DNA from: Bacteroidetes bacterium MedPE-SWsnd-G1
Lineage (GTDB): Bacteria; Bacteroidota; Bacteroidia; Flavobacteriales; Flavobacteriaceae
Assembly (NCBI GenBank): GCA_001874265.1
Contig: MPDD01000015.1
Span: 1 to 56,603, forward strand
Direction: 5' to 3'
DNA length: 56,603 nt
The translations under genes were made by a program, and so were the position numbers. The notes under the pieces are model-generated. The model worked only from the letters and a program-made list of their open reading frames with translations. It searched no databases and was not told where the DNA came from. Position 1 is the first letter of the stretch. Each line of letters starts with the position of its first letter. Positions 1 to 8,454 of the stretch are shown here, piece after piece.

Positions 1-20
1 AGGGGCAATTTACTAAAAAA

Positions 21-52
21 ATAAAGAGAAACTACAAATAGTTTCTCTTTAT
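21..52. terminator. Bidirectional terminator after fbaA
   Basis: A 14-bp perfect inverted repeat (ATAAAGAGAAACTA, loop CAAA, complementary arm) has T-rich flanks on both strands. It lies 31 bases past the aldolase stop codon and can end that transcript and any convergent one entering from the left edge. Confidence 0.75.
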
Positions 53-82
53 AAAATTGTTTTAAATGAAGTTTATAACTTC

Positions 83-1150
83 TTATAAGGTGTCTATATT
101 GTTTAAATCTTCAAAAGCTTGTTTTAAACGGGCCTTAAAAGTCAACTCTCCTTGGCGTAGCCAATTACGAGGATCATAATATTTCTTGTTTGGAGCATCA
201 GCACCTTCTGGGTTTCCGATTTGAGCTTTTAAATACTCAGCATTTTTACCAAAGAAATCTCTAATACCTGTAGCAAAACCCCATTGTAAATCGGTATCTA
301 TATTCATTTTAATAGTTCCGTATCCAATTGCTTCTCTAATCTCCTCAACAGTTGATCCCGATCCACCATGGAATACAAAATCAATAGTGTTTGGGGCAAC
401 ATTATATTTTTCAGAAATATACTCCTGAGAATTCTTTAAGATCTTTGGAGTTAATTTTACATTACCTGGTTTGTATACACCATGTACATTTCCAAATGCA
501 GCTGCAATTGTAAATTGAGGGCTTACTTTTAGCAATTCTTCATATGCATATGCAACTTCTTCTGGTTGTGTGTATAATTTAGAAACATCAACATCAGAAT
601 TATCTACACCATCTTCTTCTCCTCCTGTAATACCTAATTCAATTTCTAAAGTCATTCCCATTTTGCTCATACGAGCCAAATATTCTTTACAAATTTCAAT
701 GTTCTCTTCTATAGGCTCTTCAGATAAGTCGATCATATGAGAACTGTACAATGGCTTTCCAGTTTCAGCAAAATGTTTTTCACTAGCATCTAATAAACCA
801 TCGATCCAAGGCAATAATTTTTTAGCACAGTGGTCTGTATGTAAAATAACTGGTACGCCATAGGCTTCTGCCATTAAATGTATGTGTTTTGCTCCTGCAA
901 TACCACCTGCAATAGCCGCTTTTTGTCCATCGTTAGACAATCCTTTACCTGCATTAAATTGCGCTCCTCCATTAGAAAACTGGATGATAACTGGGGAATT
1001 TAATTCTTTAGCAGTTTCTAATACTGCATTAATTGTATTTGATCCAATTACGTTCACTGCAGGTATTGCGAAGTTCTTATCTTTTGCAAGTTTAAAGATT
1101 TCTTGTACTTCGTTTCCTGTAGCTACTCCAGGTTTAATATTGTAACTCAT
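83..1150 (-). CDS. fbaA: Class II fructose-bisphosphate aldolase
   Basis: This cytoplasmic glycolytic and gluconeogenic enzyme reversibly splits fructose 1,6-bisphosphate into dihydroxyacetone phosphate and glyceraldehyde 3-phosphate. The 355-residue protein is colinear with the class IIA (E. coli FbaA-like) family and of normal length. The zinc and catalytic motif LHTDHC is at residues 103-108 (D106, H107). Further zinc-ligand histidines lie in GNVHGVY (H223) and FVFHGGSGS (H261). The phosphate-binding NIDTD is at 283-287. The ATG start is followed at once by conserved sequence. It is the last gene before the left edge, on the same strand as tamL but 162 bases downstream of it, with its own -7 box and terminator, so it is probably transcribed alone. 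Confidence 0.97.
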   Translation of the reverse strand: MSYNIKPGVATGNEVQEIFKLAKDKNFAIPAVNVIGSNTINAVLETAKELNSPVIIQFSNGGAQFNAGKGLSNDGQKAAIAGGIAGAKHIHLMAEAYGVPVILHTDHCAKKLLPWIDGLLDASEKHFAETGKPLYSSHMIDLSEEPIEENIEICKEYLARMSKMGMTLEIELGITGGEEDGVDNSDVDVSKLYTQPEEVAYAYEELLKVSPQFTIAAAFGNVHGVYKPGNVKLTPKILKNSQEYISEKYNVAPNTIDFVFHGGSGSTVEEIREAIGYGTIKMNIDTDLQWGFATGIRDFFGKNAEYLKAQIGNPEGADAPNKKYYDPRNWLRQGELTFKARLKQAFEDLNNIDTL

Positions 1151-1175
1151 ATTGTTTGATTATTAATTTGAGTTG

Positions 1176-1183
1176 CAAAAATA
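1176..1183 (-). promoter_or_regulatory. Probable -7 box for fbaA
   Basis: The minus strand reads TATTTTTG, a match to the Bacteroidota -7 consensus TAnnTTTG, 26 bases upstream of the fbaA start. No TTG was found at the expected -33 spacing, so only half of the promoter is supported. Confidence 0.4.
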
Positions 1184-1312
1184 AGTAAATCAATTGTTAT
1201 TTTACCTTAAATTTCAGATTGTTAAGAAGTTGTGTGTTAGAATGTTCTGATATTCAATTAGGTATGAATTTCTAAAAGGTTTTCGATAATTTGGATTATT
1301 AAAAATAATTAT

Positions 1313-3853
1313 TTAGAAAGGATAATTGATTCCAAAATTAAAAACCGAATGATTGAAGTTGTAATTCGTAAACCATTTCTTACCCTCGGCCAAATAGGGT
1401 TCGTACGTTTTAAAACCTAAATCTAATCGAACAACCAAGAAATTGAAATCATAACGCACCCCGAACCCGGTTCCTAAGGCTATATCTGTTAAAGAACTAA
1501 TTCCGGTGAATTTACCTTCCTCTTCAATAAGTTCAGAATTGGTGATATCCCAAATGTTTCCAGCATCAGCAAAAATTGCACCTTTAAAACTATTAAGTAT
1601 ATTGAATCGATATTCTAAACTTGTTAAGAATTTCAATGTTCCAACATTGTATTCTAAGTCGTTTTCAGTTGAACCTGGTCCTAAATCATAAATTTTCCAA
1701 GCACGTAAATCATTGGCTCCACCAATAAAATAACTTCGATTAAATGGAATTGTTGAGGAGTTTCCATAAGGAACAGCAATCCCTAAAAAGGCGCGGTAGG
1801 CAAGCGTATTTTCGTCTCCCATTCCCCAAAACTTCTTATATTCAAAATCGCCTTTTAGATATTGTGCAATAGGAATTCCAAATAACTCTTTGTTAGAACT
1901 TTCTGGCGTTTCCTTTGCGAATTGAGTTGTTAATGCTCCGGCTGATGCTAAACGCACTCTGAAAAAGGAGAAGTCGGTGTCCTTATAATCTTCTCGGTTA
2001 TTATATGTGAATTCATAGGTAATTGCAGGAACCAAAACATTCTCCGTAATGATATTGTACTTGCTATCTATATTTTCGGTATCTCCATATTCTTCTGGAT
2101 GGCTCGTTTCAAAATTATTACTAGGATCTAGCATATAGTCAATGAAATCTAGCGGAATTAAATTACCATTATCGTCATACATTTCGGGCGGAATGGTAAT
2201 AGTTTCTGACATGGATTCAGATACATCAATCAAATCGTTATATTCAGAAGTGTAAATTTCGAAATACGATTCTGGATTTAAATTTTTAATAAACTGAGCA
2301 TTTATCAATTCAAAACGATGCCTTATTTTTTTACTAGATTGCCAGTTATATCCAATAATACCTGTAAATAATTGTTTGTCTAAGCCAATGTTCTTTTGAA
2401 AACTAGTACCTAAAGTAAAATTAGTTTTAGGTGACATGCTTTTAGGAATTATTCTAGTGGTATTAATTGGAAATAGTATCCTTGGGATTTCTAAAGAAAC
2501 ATCACCACCAAATTCCCAAGCATTAAAGAAAATATTTTTGTCTTGGTCTGCAACATCAGTAGAATTAAAGAATGAACCTTGTAATGAAAAGTTTAAGATC
2601 TCTGCCCCTCTAAAAATGTTTCGATTCATTATAGAAACTTTCCCAGAAACACCCATTTGTTTAATGTTTGAATGTGACAGTTCTGTGTTAACGGCAAAAG
2701 AGTATTTCTTATAAGGAGTTAAAAATATTTGTGCTGCTAAACTATCTTGATTTAACTCTGTATATTTTATATCTACCAATCTAAAATTCTTGAGCCCTCT
2801 TAAGTTCTTTCTAGTTAAATCTCGATCTACATCTTTGTAAATACTATCTGGGTATATAAAAATACTATTTGTTAATAGTTTTGAGTTGTATTTAATTTCA
2901 TCATGTGCATGGAAAGTGTATTTATTATAAGAGTCCGTTGCCTCATAAGGGTCATCTTTTCGGCTAAAAGAATAATCTGTATAAACGTCAATTTTTGATA
3001 TTTTTTGAACCCGAAAAGGAGTTGAATAAATACTATCATTCTCTTCAATAATTCTATTGTTTATGTTTAAATGAACATTCGCTCTAAAAGGAGCTAATGA
3101 AGAATCCGCTTCAAAATGAATAGTATTTCTATTAAAGTGATATATTCCAGAATTTCTATAAATTGAAGTTAATCTATCCGCTTCATTTTCAAAATCTTTA
3201 AATCTGAATTGATTTCCTTTTTTAATCAATGAAGCATTACTGTTTTTCTCATAAATAGAATCTAGAATAGGAGTTCTTATGTTTCTAGTAATGCTATCTA
3301 TTTTGTACGCCTCACCTGTTTTTACATTGTATTCTACCGTGACACGTTTTTTAGTTCTAAATGTTTCCTTGTAATCTACAGTTGCCTGAAAAAAACCTTC
3401 ACTCTGAAAATAGTCGCGTAAATTTTTTGCAGTCTCCACTGTTTTTAAAGTATCCAACAGAACTGGTGCTTCTCCGCTTTTAAAAAACCATTCATTAATG
3501 CTATTTTTAAAATTTCGATATCCACGCGATTGTTTTTCTGAAAAAGCTTTTGAAAATGATTTATGACGGTTGGGAAATGAGTCTTTCCAGACCTCATATG
3601 GATGCAGAAAGTTCTTGCTTCCAAGATTATAGAAATTTAATGAAACAGGAATTCCTAAAACCAAACTGTTTGGTCGTTGAATTAAATAGGTGTTCACCTC
3701 ATCATCAATGTTTTTTTTGTCATTGACTATAATAGTGTTTTTTTTGAGCAGGTGCTCACCTTCATTTACATGTTTTACAGCATTACAAGCAGAAAGAAGA
3801 AGAATTATAACTCCTAGAAAAATGTACGATACAATGCAGTTGTTTTTCAACAA
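1313..3853 (-). CDS. tamL: TamL, Omp85-family outer membrane lipoprotein
   Basis: An 846-residue outer membrane protein of the BamA/TamA superfamily, in the lipoprotein form typical of Bacteroidota; it probably works with TamB in assembling or supplying the outer membrane. A lipobox LLLSAC puts the acylated cysteine at residue 23. POTRA-like material follows through roughly residue 400. The C-terminal half looks like an Omp85 beta-barrel with many aromatic-ended strands and a terminal Phe. The frame has no ATG before the signal peptide: translation must begin at TTG 3853 or the adjacent TTG 3850, and an upstream in-frame TGA excludes a longer form. A good promoter directly upstream supports this start. 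Divergent from the SpoU methyltransferase. The family is clear; the TamL subtype is inferred from the lipoprotein signal and size. Confidence 0.85.
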   Translation of the reverse strand: MLKNNCIVSYIFLGVIILLLSACNAVKHVNEGEHLLKKNTIIVNDKKNIDDEVNTYLIQRPNSLVLGIPVSLNFYNLGSKNFLHPYEVWKDSFPNRHKSFSKAFSEKQSRGYRNFKNSINEWFFKSGEAPVLLDTLKTVETAKNLRDYFQSEGFFQATVDYKETFRTKKRVTVEYNVKTGEAYKIDSITRNIRTPILDSIYEKNSNASLIKKGNQFRFKDFENEADRLTSIYRNSGIYHFNRNTIHFEADSSLAPFRANVHLNINNRIIEENDSIYSTPFRVQKISKIDVYTDYSFSRKDDPYEATDSYNKYTFHAHDEIKYNSKLLTNSIFIYPDSIYKDVDRDLTRKNLRGLKNFRLVDIKYTELNQDSLAAQIFLTPYKKYSFAVNTELSHSNIKQMGVSGKVSIMNRNIFRGAEILNFSLQGSFFNSTDVADQDKNIFFNAWEFGGDVSLEIPRILFPINTTRIIPKSMSPKTNFTLGTSFQKNIGLDKQLFTGIIGYNWQSSKKIRHRFELINAQFIKNLNPESYFEIYTSEYNDLIDVSESMSETITIPPEMYDDNGNLIPLDFIDYMLDPSNNFETSHPEEYGDTENIDSKYNIITENVLVPAITYEFTYNNREDYKDTDFSFFRVRLASAGALTTQFAKETPESSNKELFGIPIAQYLKGDFEYKKFWGMGDENTLAYRAFLGIAVPYGNSSTIPFNRSYFIGGANDLRAWKIYDLGPGSTENDLEYNVGTLKFLTSLEYRFNILNSFKGAIFADAGNIWDITNSELIEEEGKFTGISSLTDIALGTGFGVRYDFNFLVVRLDLGFKTYEPYLAEGKKWFTNYNFNHSVFNFGINYPF

Positions 3854-3872
3854 ATAAGAGTTTAAATTTGTT

Positions 3873-3902
3873 CAAAAATAACACTTTAATATGTTATCCA
3901 AA
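3873..3902 (-). promoter_or_regulatory. Promoter of tamL
   Basis: The minus strand reads TTTG (3902-3899), an 18-base spacer, then TATTTTTG (3880-3873), an exact fit to the Bacteroidota sigma-A consensus. The -7 box ends 20 bases before the TTG start codon, leaving a leader of about a dozen bases. The -33 element overlaps the first codons of the divergent methyltransferase gene. Confidence 0.65.
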
Positions 3903-4616
3903 AACCAAATAAAATTAATAAAAAGTTTACATCAAAAAAAGTACCGAACTAAAAATAGCTTGTTTGTTGTTGAAGGTGTAAAAGGTGTAAATGAGTTTTT
4001 GAATTCTCATTTTACCCTCGAAAAATTGTTTTGCACTGAGAATTTTTCAAATGAATTGGATCGCAATTTCATCGAGGTGATTTCTTCTATGGAATTGAAG
4101 AAAATAAGTAATTTAAATTCACCGAATGAGGTTTTAGGGGTTTTCAAAATTCCAGAGCCTAAGAAAATGAACCCTGAAATATTTTCACTTGTTTTGGATG
4201 AGGTTAATGATCCAGGAAATTTAGGGACGATTATTAGATTATGTGATTGGTTTGGTATAGAGCAATTGATTTGTTCAGAAAACACAGTGGACTGCTACAA
4301 CTTTAAAGTGGTGCAATCTACTATGGGGTCATTGTCTCGGGTATCTATAATTTATTCAGATATAAAGCAATTTATTAAAAGTTCAAATTTACCTATATAT
4401 GCAGCTATGATGAACGGAGAAAACGTTTATAGAAAATCATTGCCAGGTAAAGGAATTTTGGTAATGGGTAATGAGGCAAATGGGATAAGTCCAGAAGTGT
4501 CGGAATTGATAACTAATAAAATCACAATTCCTAAATTTGGAGAAAAACAACTTACTGAAAGTTTAAATGTTGCAACTGCAACTGCAATTTTACTTAGTGA
4601 ATTTAAAAGAAATTAG
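3891..4616 (+). CDS. SpoU/TrmH-family RNA 2'-O-methyltransferase
   Basis: A 241-residue SPOUT methyltransferase predicted to 2'-O-methylate rRNA or tRNA with S-adenosylmethionine. An N-terminal RNA-binding region of about 95 residues is followed by the three SpoU motifs: DEVNDPGNLGTIIR (with the catalytic Arg), MGNEANGIS, and the knot motif LTESLNVATATAI. Length is normal for the TrmH/RlmB group. The exact target base cannot be read from the sequence, so no symbol is given. The gene diverges from tamL and converges on porT; the two stop codons overlap by four bases. Confidence 0.9.
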   Translation: MLSKNQIKLIKSLHQKKYRTKNSLFVVEGVKGVNEFLNSHFTLEKLFCTENFSNELDRNFIEVISSMELKKISNLNSPNEVLGVFKIPEPKKMNPEIFSLVLDEVNDPGNLGTIIRLCDWFGIEQLICSENTVDCYNFKVVQSTMGSLSRVSIIYSDIKQFIKSSNLPIYAAMMNGENVYRKSLPGKGILVMGNEANGISPEVSELITNKITIPKFGEKQLTESLNVATATAILLSEFKRN

Positions 4617-5308
4617 TGAAAAGCTAAATTCAAAAAGACCCCGCGAGTTCCGAAATAATCGATAGGTTCAGTCCAGGGACTATTTGGAGTGTGGTCCCTC
4701 TTTAATTCGTTATTTATCGCAAAAACGCCCCTAATAGATGGGGAAAAAATGAACCAATATAAATAAAGGTCAACTCCTAGTCCAATCTCGTAAGAGAAGT
4801 TGTGAGTTTTCATTCTAAACTCTCCGCTGAAGTTATCATCAGGGTTATTTTCATTACTTGAGAAATTATAATCATAAGAAGCACCTCCAACGACATAAGG
4901 TCGCATATTTCCTAACCGTTTTGTATTTAGTTTTACCAATAATGGAACTCTTAAATAAGTGCCACCTAATTTTCTAATACTGTCTCGTGGTCCACCTTTT
5001 ATATTAGTAAAAGCAAGTTCTTTGGTGTTGCTAGAAAGCCCAGGCTCAAGCCTTAACGTTACAAAGTCATTTATTTTCCAACCACCAATAATTCCAATGT
5101 TAAAACCAAGACTAGATTGAACTTCTACAAAGGTGTTGGGTTGCGTATAATTTATTTTGAACCCTTTTTTATTTAACCCTAAATAATAACCAAAATGAAT
5201 GGTTTTAGCATCGAATCCAGTTTGGTATTCTATTACTTCTTTTTGCGCTTTCATTTGATAAGAAAGTATAAATAGAACACTAAAAATAATGGTTGATACT
5301 TTATTCAT
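4613..5308 (-). CDS. porT: Type IX secretion outer membrane protein PorT
   Basis: A 231-residue beta-barrel protein. A signal peptide (residues 1-21, ending in QMKA before QKE) is followed by alternating amphipathic strands and a C-terminal aromatic-hydrophobic end, as in PorT/OmpW-like small barrels. Known: PorT is required for type IX secretion in Porphyromonas and Flavobacterium. The family was identified from size, fold and its position directly after ubiE, an arrangement familiar in Flavobacteriia. It is the third gene of the nifU-ubiE-porT operon, with a one-base gap to ubiE. It complements the gldKLMN genes 25 kb away. A generic porin-family protein is the alternative. Confidence 0.82.
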   Translation of the reverse strand: MNKVSTIIFSVLFILSYQMKAQKEVIEYQTGFDAKTIHFGYYLGLNKKGFKINYTQPNTFVEVQSSLGFNIGIIGGWKINDFVTLRLEPGLSSNTKELAFTNIKGGPRDSIRKLGGTYLRVPLLVKLNTKRLGNMRPYVVGGASYDYNFSSNENNPDDNFSGEFRMKTHNFSYEIGLGVDLYLYWFIFSPSIRGVFAINNELKRDHTPNSPWTEPIDYFGTRGVFLNLAFH

Positions 5309-5309
5309 A

Positions 5310-6041
5310 TTATTTAGTAGCCGTATAAATGGTTGCTACACCAAAGGTCTGTGGTTTATTTTCTACATCTATAAACCCAATTTCTTTTAAAATATTGTTG
5401 AACTTTTCTCCATAAGGGAATTTAGAGGCTGATTCAGATAAATAGGTATATGCAGATCCTTCTTTAGAAAATAATTTGCCCATTATTGGCATTACTGTTT
5501 TACTATGAAAATTGTAAAATTGCTTGTATGGGCTTTTTGTTGGCAATGAAGTTTCTAAAACGATGAAAGTTCCTCCCGGTTTTAAAACACGTAAAATTTC
5601 GGTTAAACCAATTTTTAGATTTTCAAAATTTCGCACTCCAAAGGCAACCGAAATTGCATCAAAAGTATTGTTTTTAAATGGCAGGTTTTCAGAATCACCG
5701 AGGACCATTTCAATTTTATCTTTTAATCCTTCCTTTGCAATTTTATCTTTCCCAACATTTAACATTCCTTCTGAAATATCTAAACCAGTTATAGAGGTTG
5801 CTTTCGTTTTTTTTGCAAAATTAATGGCTAAGTCACCTGTTCCAGTTGCGATGTCTAAAATTGTGTCTGGTTTACCATTCTTTACTATTTCTACCACTTT
5901 TTTACGCCATTGCACATCAATTCCAAAAGAAATCATACGGTTAAGACCGTCATAGTTTTCCGAAATGTTGTTGAACATTTGGGCAACTTGTTCTTTTTTT
6001 CCTAATTCAGAATCTTTGTACGGAGTTACTTTGTCTGACAT
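5310..6041 (-). CDS. ubiE: Demethylmenaquinone methyltransferase UbiE/MenG
   Basis: The last step of menaquinone synthesis: C-methylation of demethylmenaquinone with S-adenosylmethionine. The 243-residue protein has the UbiE signatures MISFGIDVQWRKKVV near the N-terminus, the SAM motif DIATGTGDLA, and VAFGVRNF. Menaquinone is the respiratory quinone of Flavobacteriaceae, so the menaquinone-only role (MenG) is more likely than ubiquinone synthesis. ATG 6041 was chosen over an upstream in-frame TTG at 6062, because it gives the normal length and leaves a 4-base gap to the NifU-like gene rather than an overlap. Confidence 0.95.
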   Translation of the reverse strand: MSDKVTPYKDSELGKKEQVAQMFNNISENYDGLNRMISFGIDVQWRKKVVEIVKNGKPDTILDIATGTGDLAINFAKKTKATSITGLDISEGMLNVGKDKIAKEGLKDKIEMVLGDSENLPFKNNTFDAISVAFGVRNFENLKIGLTEILRVLKPGGTFIVLETSLPTKSPYKQFYNFHSKTVMPIMGKLFSKEGSAYTYLSESASKFPYGEKFNNILKEIGFIDVENKPQTFGVATIYTATK

Positions 6042-6045
6042 CTTG

Positions 6046-6939
6046 TTAACCATTAATGGCAATTACGTTTTCAATTTTATTTGGAATCATTTGCTTTAAC
6101 ATTGTTTCAATTCCGTTTTTTAACGTAATTGTAGAAGACGGGCATCCACTACAGGCTCCTTGTAAAATTACGTTTACTGTTTTGGAGTCTTCATCGTAGG
6201 ATGCGAATTGAATATTTCCTCCATCCGATGCAACAGCTGGTTTTACATATTCGTCTAGAATACTAATTATTTGCAAAGAGATTTCGTCATAATTTGCAGC
6301 ATTAGTATTGCTAATTTTCTCAGCAACAGGTTCAGCTTTTTCTGAAATTATAATCTTGCCATTGGTAATATATTCTCTAATAAAGCCTCTGATTTCTTGT
6401 CCAATATCAGACCATTCTGCCATATCATATTTTGTAATTGAAATATAGTTTTCAGAAATAAAAACTTCCTTTACAAATGGGAATTTGAATAATTCTACAG
6501 AGATAGGAGAGTCCTTGGCTTCATCAATGTTTTTGAATTCGAACGTTTGAGAAACAATCATTTTATTAGCGACAAACTTCATAACCGATGGGTTGGGCGT
6601 TGTTTCCGCGTATATTTCTATACCTGTTTTAGAAGGAGATTTTGATGATGAATTAATTAAAGATTTTCCATCATGTAAATATTTCTCTAACTGTTCTTTT
6701 ACTTCTTCTTGAACGTCACTCCAAGAAACGATATCAAATTTTTCAATAGCGACAAAATTTGCACTAATAAATACCTTTTTTACAAATGGAAGGTGAAATA
6801 ATTCTTGCGCTAAAGTTGAATTTTTTGCGTCGTCTATATTATTGTATTCATAACTCCCATTTGTGATTTGTCCTGTATGAACAAATTTTATGATGGATGA
6901 GTTGCTAGTTGCCTGAATAGAAACTGAATTGCTTTGCAT
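6046..6939 (-). CDS. NifU-like iron-sulfur scaffold with duplicated Nfu N-terminal domain
   Basis: A 297-residue iron-sulfur carrier that should pass [4Fe-4S] clusters to apo-proteins. Residues about 3-95 and 104-195 are two copies of the Nfu N-terminal domain. The second has the usual ETTPNPSVMKF signature; the first is diverged (SNSSIIKF). Both contain a PFVK(K/E)VFIS strand and a W-S-D motif. A linker leads to the C-terminal NifU domain (about 220-297) with the cluster-binding pair in CSGCPSS (C263, C266). Usual Nfu proteins have only one N-terminal domain. First gene of the nifU-ubiE-porT operon. Possible client: cytosolic iron-sulfur enzymes such as MiaB. Confidence 0.92.
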   Translation of the reverse strand: MQSNSVSIQATSNSSIIKFVHTGQITNGSYEYNNIDDAKNSTLAQELFHLPFVKKVFISANFVAIEKFDIVSWSDVQEEVKEQLEKYLHDGKSLINSSSKSPSKTGIEIYAETTPNPSVMKFVANKMIVSQTFEFKNIDEAKDSPISVELFKFPFVKEVFISENYISITKYDMAEWSDIGQEIRGFIREYITNGKIIISEKAEPVAEKISNTNAANYDEISLQIISILDEYVKPAVASDGGNIQFASYDEDSKTVNVILQGACSGCPSSTITLKNGIETMLKQMIPNKIENVIAING

Positions 6940-6957
6940 CGAGATTTAAATTTTTGG

Positions 6958-6965
6958 CAAAAATA
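6958..6965 (-). promoter_or_regulatory. Probable -7 box of the nifU-ubiE-porT operon
   Basis: The minus strand reads TATTTTTG 19 bases upstream of the NifU-like start, matching TAnnTTTG. No -33 TTG at normal spacing was found. Confidence 0.4.
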
Positions 6966-7084
6966 CTAAATCTATGGCTAAGGATTTTGATATTATTGTT
7001 CAAATTAGAACTATACTCTTTTGAGTGAAAAATTTTCTTCTTTTAGTTGTGTATTTTTTTAATAAACACAATCATCTTATTGTA

Positions 7085-7125
7085 AAAATAATTCCACCTA
7101 TTTTTGGTCTAGGTGGAATTATTTT
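7085..7125 (-). terminator. Terminator of the FadL-like operon
   Basis: A 16-bp inverted repeat (arms 7085-7100 and 7110-7125, 9-base loop) lies just past the FadL-like stop and has a T-rich tail on the minus strand. Confidence 0.75.
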
Positions 7126-7141
7126 ATAAGCAGAATAATCT

Positions 7142-8425
7142 TTATATGCTAAAGACTAAGGATACAGTAATTTTTGAATTATCATTAGTCAAATAAGCTG
7201 CGTCAACCTCGTCGTATTGAGGGTAGAAATCATATGTGCTGTTATAATTAGCGTCCTCATAAGCAAAATCAAATTTTGCAAACCCGAAATTATATCCGAG
7301 ACCAACTGAATATCCGTTTGTGTCAAATGACGATGGTGCCCCATTATACGGACTTTGTTGGAAATGAAACCCACCTCTTGCACTTAGTTGTTTAAACCTC
7401 CATTCTGTACCTAACCTTACTTCGGAAGTGCCTCTGAAGTCTGTGTCAAAAATTCTGTTTTCTTCACTAAAATCATAATCAGGACTTAATTCAATACCAC
7501 TATAATTTTTATAGGCGTAATCCAAGCTAATTAAACCACTTTGGTTAAAGATGTAAGCGAAACTAGCGGTTGTTTTACTCGGAGATCTCATAGAATAATC
7601 AAATCCATTTAAGTTGCCTTCAGAGTAAAACTCTTCGATTAAATTATACCAAGTAGGAGACTGGTAAGAAAGTCCTAATCTTATGTTTTGTGTTGGTTTA
7701 GAAATTAAGCCGAGATTAAAGGAGTATCCGGTACCCCAAGTTGAAAGGTCCTCAGAAAGATATCCTAATAATCGGTTTCCATCAACATCATAATTATCTT
7801 CTTCTAAGTATACCGATTGATAGAATCGAATATCATTGGTAGTAAAGGATGCACCGATATAAAGTTTATCTGAGTATTGAGAAGCAAATGAGAATGTATA
7901 TTTGTCGTTTCTCCCATCAGTATAGTTATCGAAGTATTGGCCATCTGTAAATAGATAGATGTTGTCTGTCTCATCATAAATAAAGGTAGGATAATTGCTA
8001 TTTCCATTCGCAGCCCATCTACTTTGGAAATCTTTTTGAGTATTATAGTTGAATGCTATGGAGGTTTTACTCCAATTAGATTGACCTGTATTAAAAACAA
8101 ATACACCTCCAATTTGTGAAAAATTAGTATAGTCTCTTGTAACTTTTGTGTTGGTCCCGTAATAGTTAGAGTTAATAGCTTCATTTCTGAAACTCATAGA
8201 GGTAGAAACCTCACTATTTAAAAAAATAGCTGCTCCGGCTGGATTTATTGTTATTGCACTTAAATCACCTCCTAAAGCTCCAAAAGCACCACTCATTCCT
8301 CGAAATCTAGCGGTTCCATAATTATCATCACTTGCAAATAATGCACCCAAATCGTTATATCCCATAGATTGCGAAAAGCTAGAAATTGAGCATAGCAATA
8401 CCGTAAAGAAAAATATTTTTTTCAT
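7142..8425 (-). CDS. FadL/OmpP1-type outer membrane transport protein
   Basis: A 427-residue outer membrane beta-barrel of the FadL/TodX family, which passes hydrophobic compounds such as fatty acids across the outer membrane. Signal peptide residues 1-18 (ending SSFS before QSM). The family's N-terminal hatch features are visible: RFRGMSGAFGALGGDLSA followed by NPAG at 61-64. The rest alternates aromatic strands and polar loops and ends in VSLVFSI, a typical barrel C-terminus. The substrate cannot be told. Same strand and only 29 bases downstream of the GGYPPYW-repeat lipoprotein gene, so probably one transcript. Confidence 0.85.
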   Translation of the reverse strand: MKKIFFFTVLLCSISSFSQSMGYNDLGALFASDDNYGTARFRGMSGAFGALGGDLSAITINPAGAAIFLNSEVSTSMSFRNEAINSNYYGTNTKVTRDYTNFSQIGGVFVFNTGQSNWSKTSIAFNYNTQKDFQSRWAANGNSNYPTFIYDETDNIYLFTDGQYFDNYTDGRNDKYTFSFASQYSDKLYIGASFTTNDIRFYQSVYLEEDNYDVDGNRLLGYLSEDLSTWGTGYSFNLGLISKPTQNIRLGLSYQSPTWYNLIEEFYSEGNLNGFDYSMRSPSKTTASFAYIFNQSGLISLDYAYKNYSGIELSPDYDFSEENRIFDTDFRGTSEVRLGTEWRFKQLSARGGFHFQQSPYNGAPSSFDTNGYSVGLGYNFGFAKFDFAYEDANYNSTYDFYPQYDEVDAAYLTNDNSKITVSLVFSI

Positions 8426-8454
8426 TTTGAATAAGTTTTTAATTAGGAATTAAT

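Noticed and set aside
4613..4616. Overlapping stop codons of the SpoU and porT genes as a regulatory overlap
   Set aside because: A four-base convergent overlap is ordinary in compact genomes and gives no hairpin.
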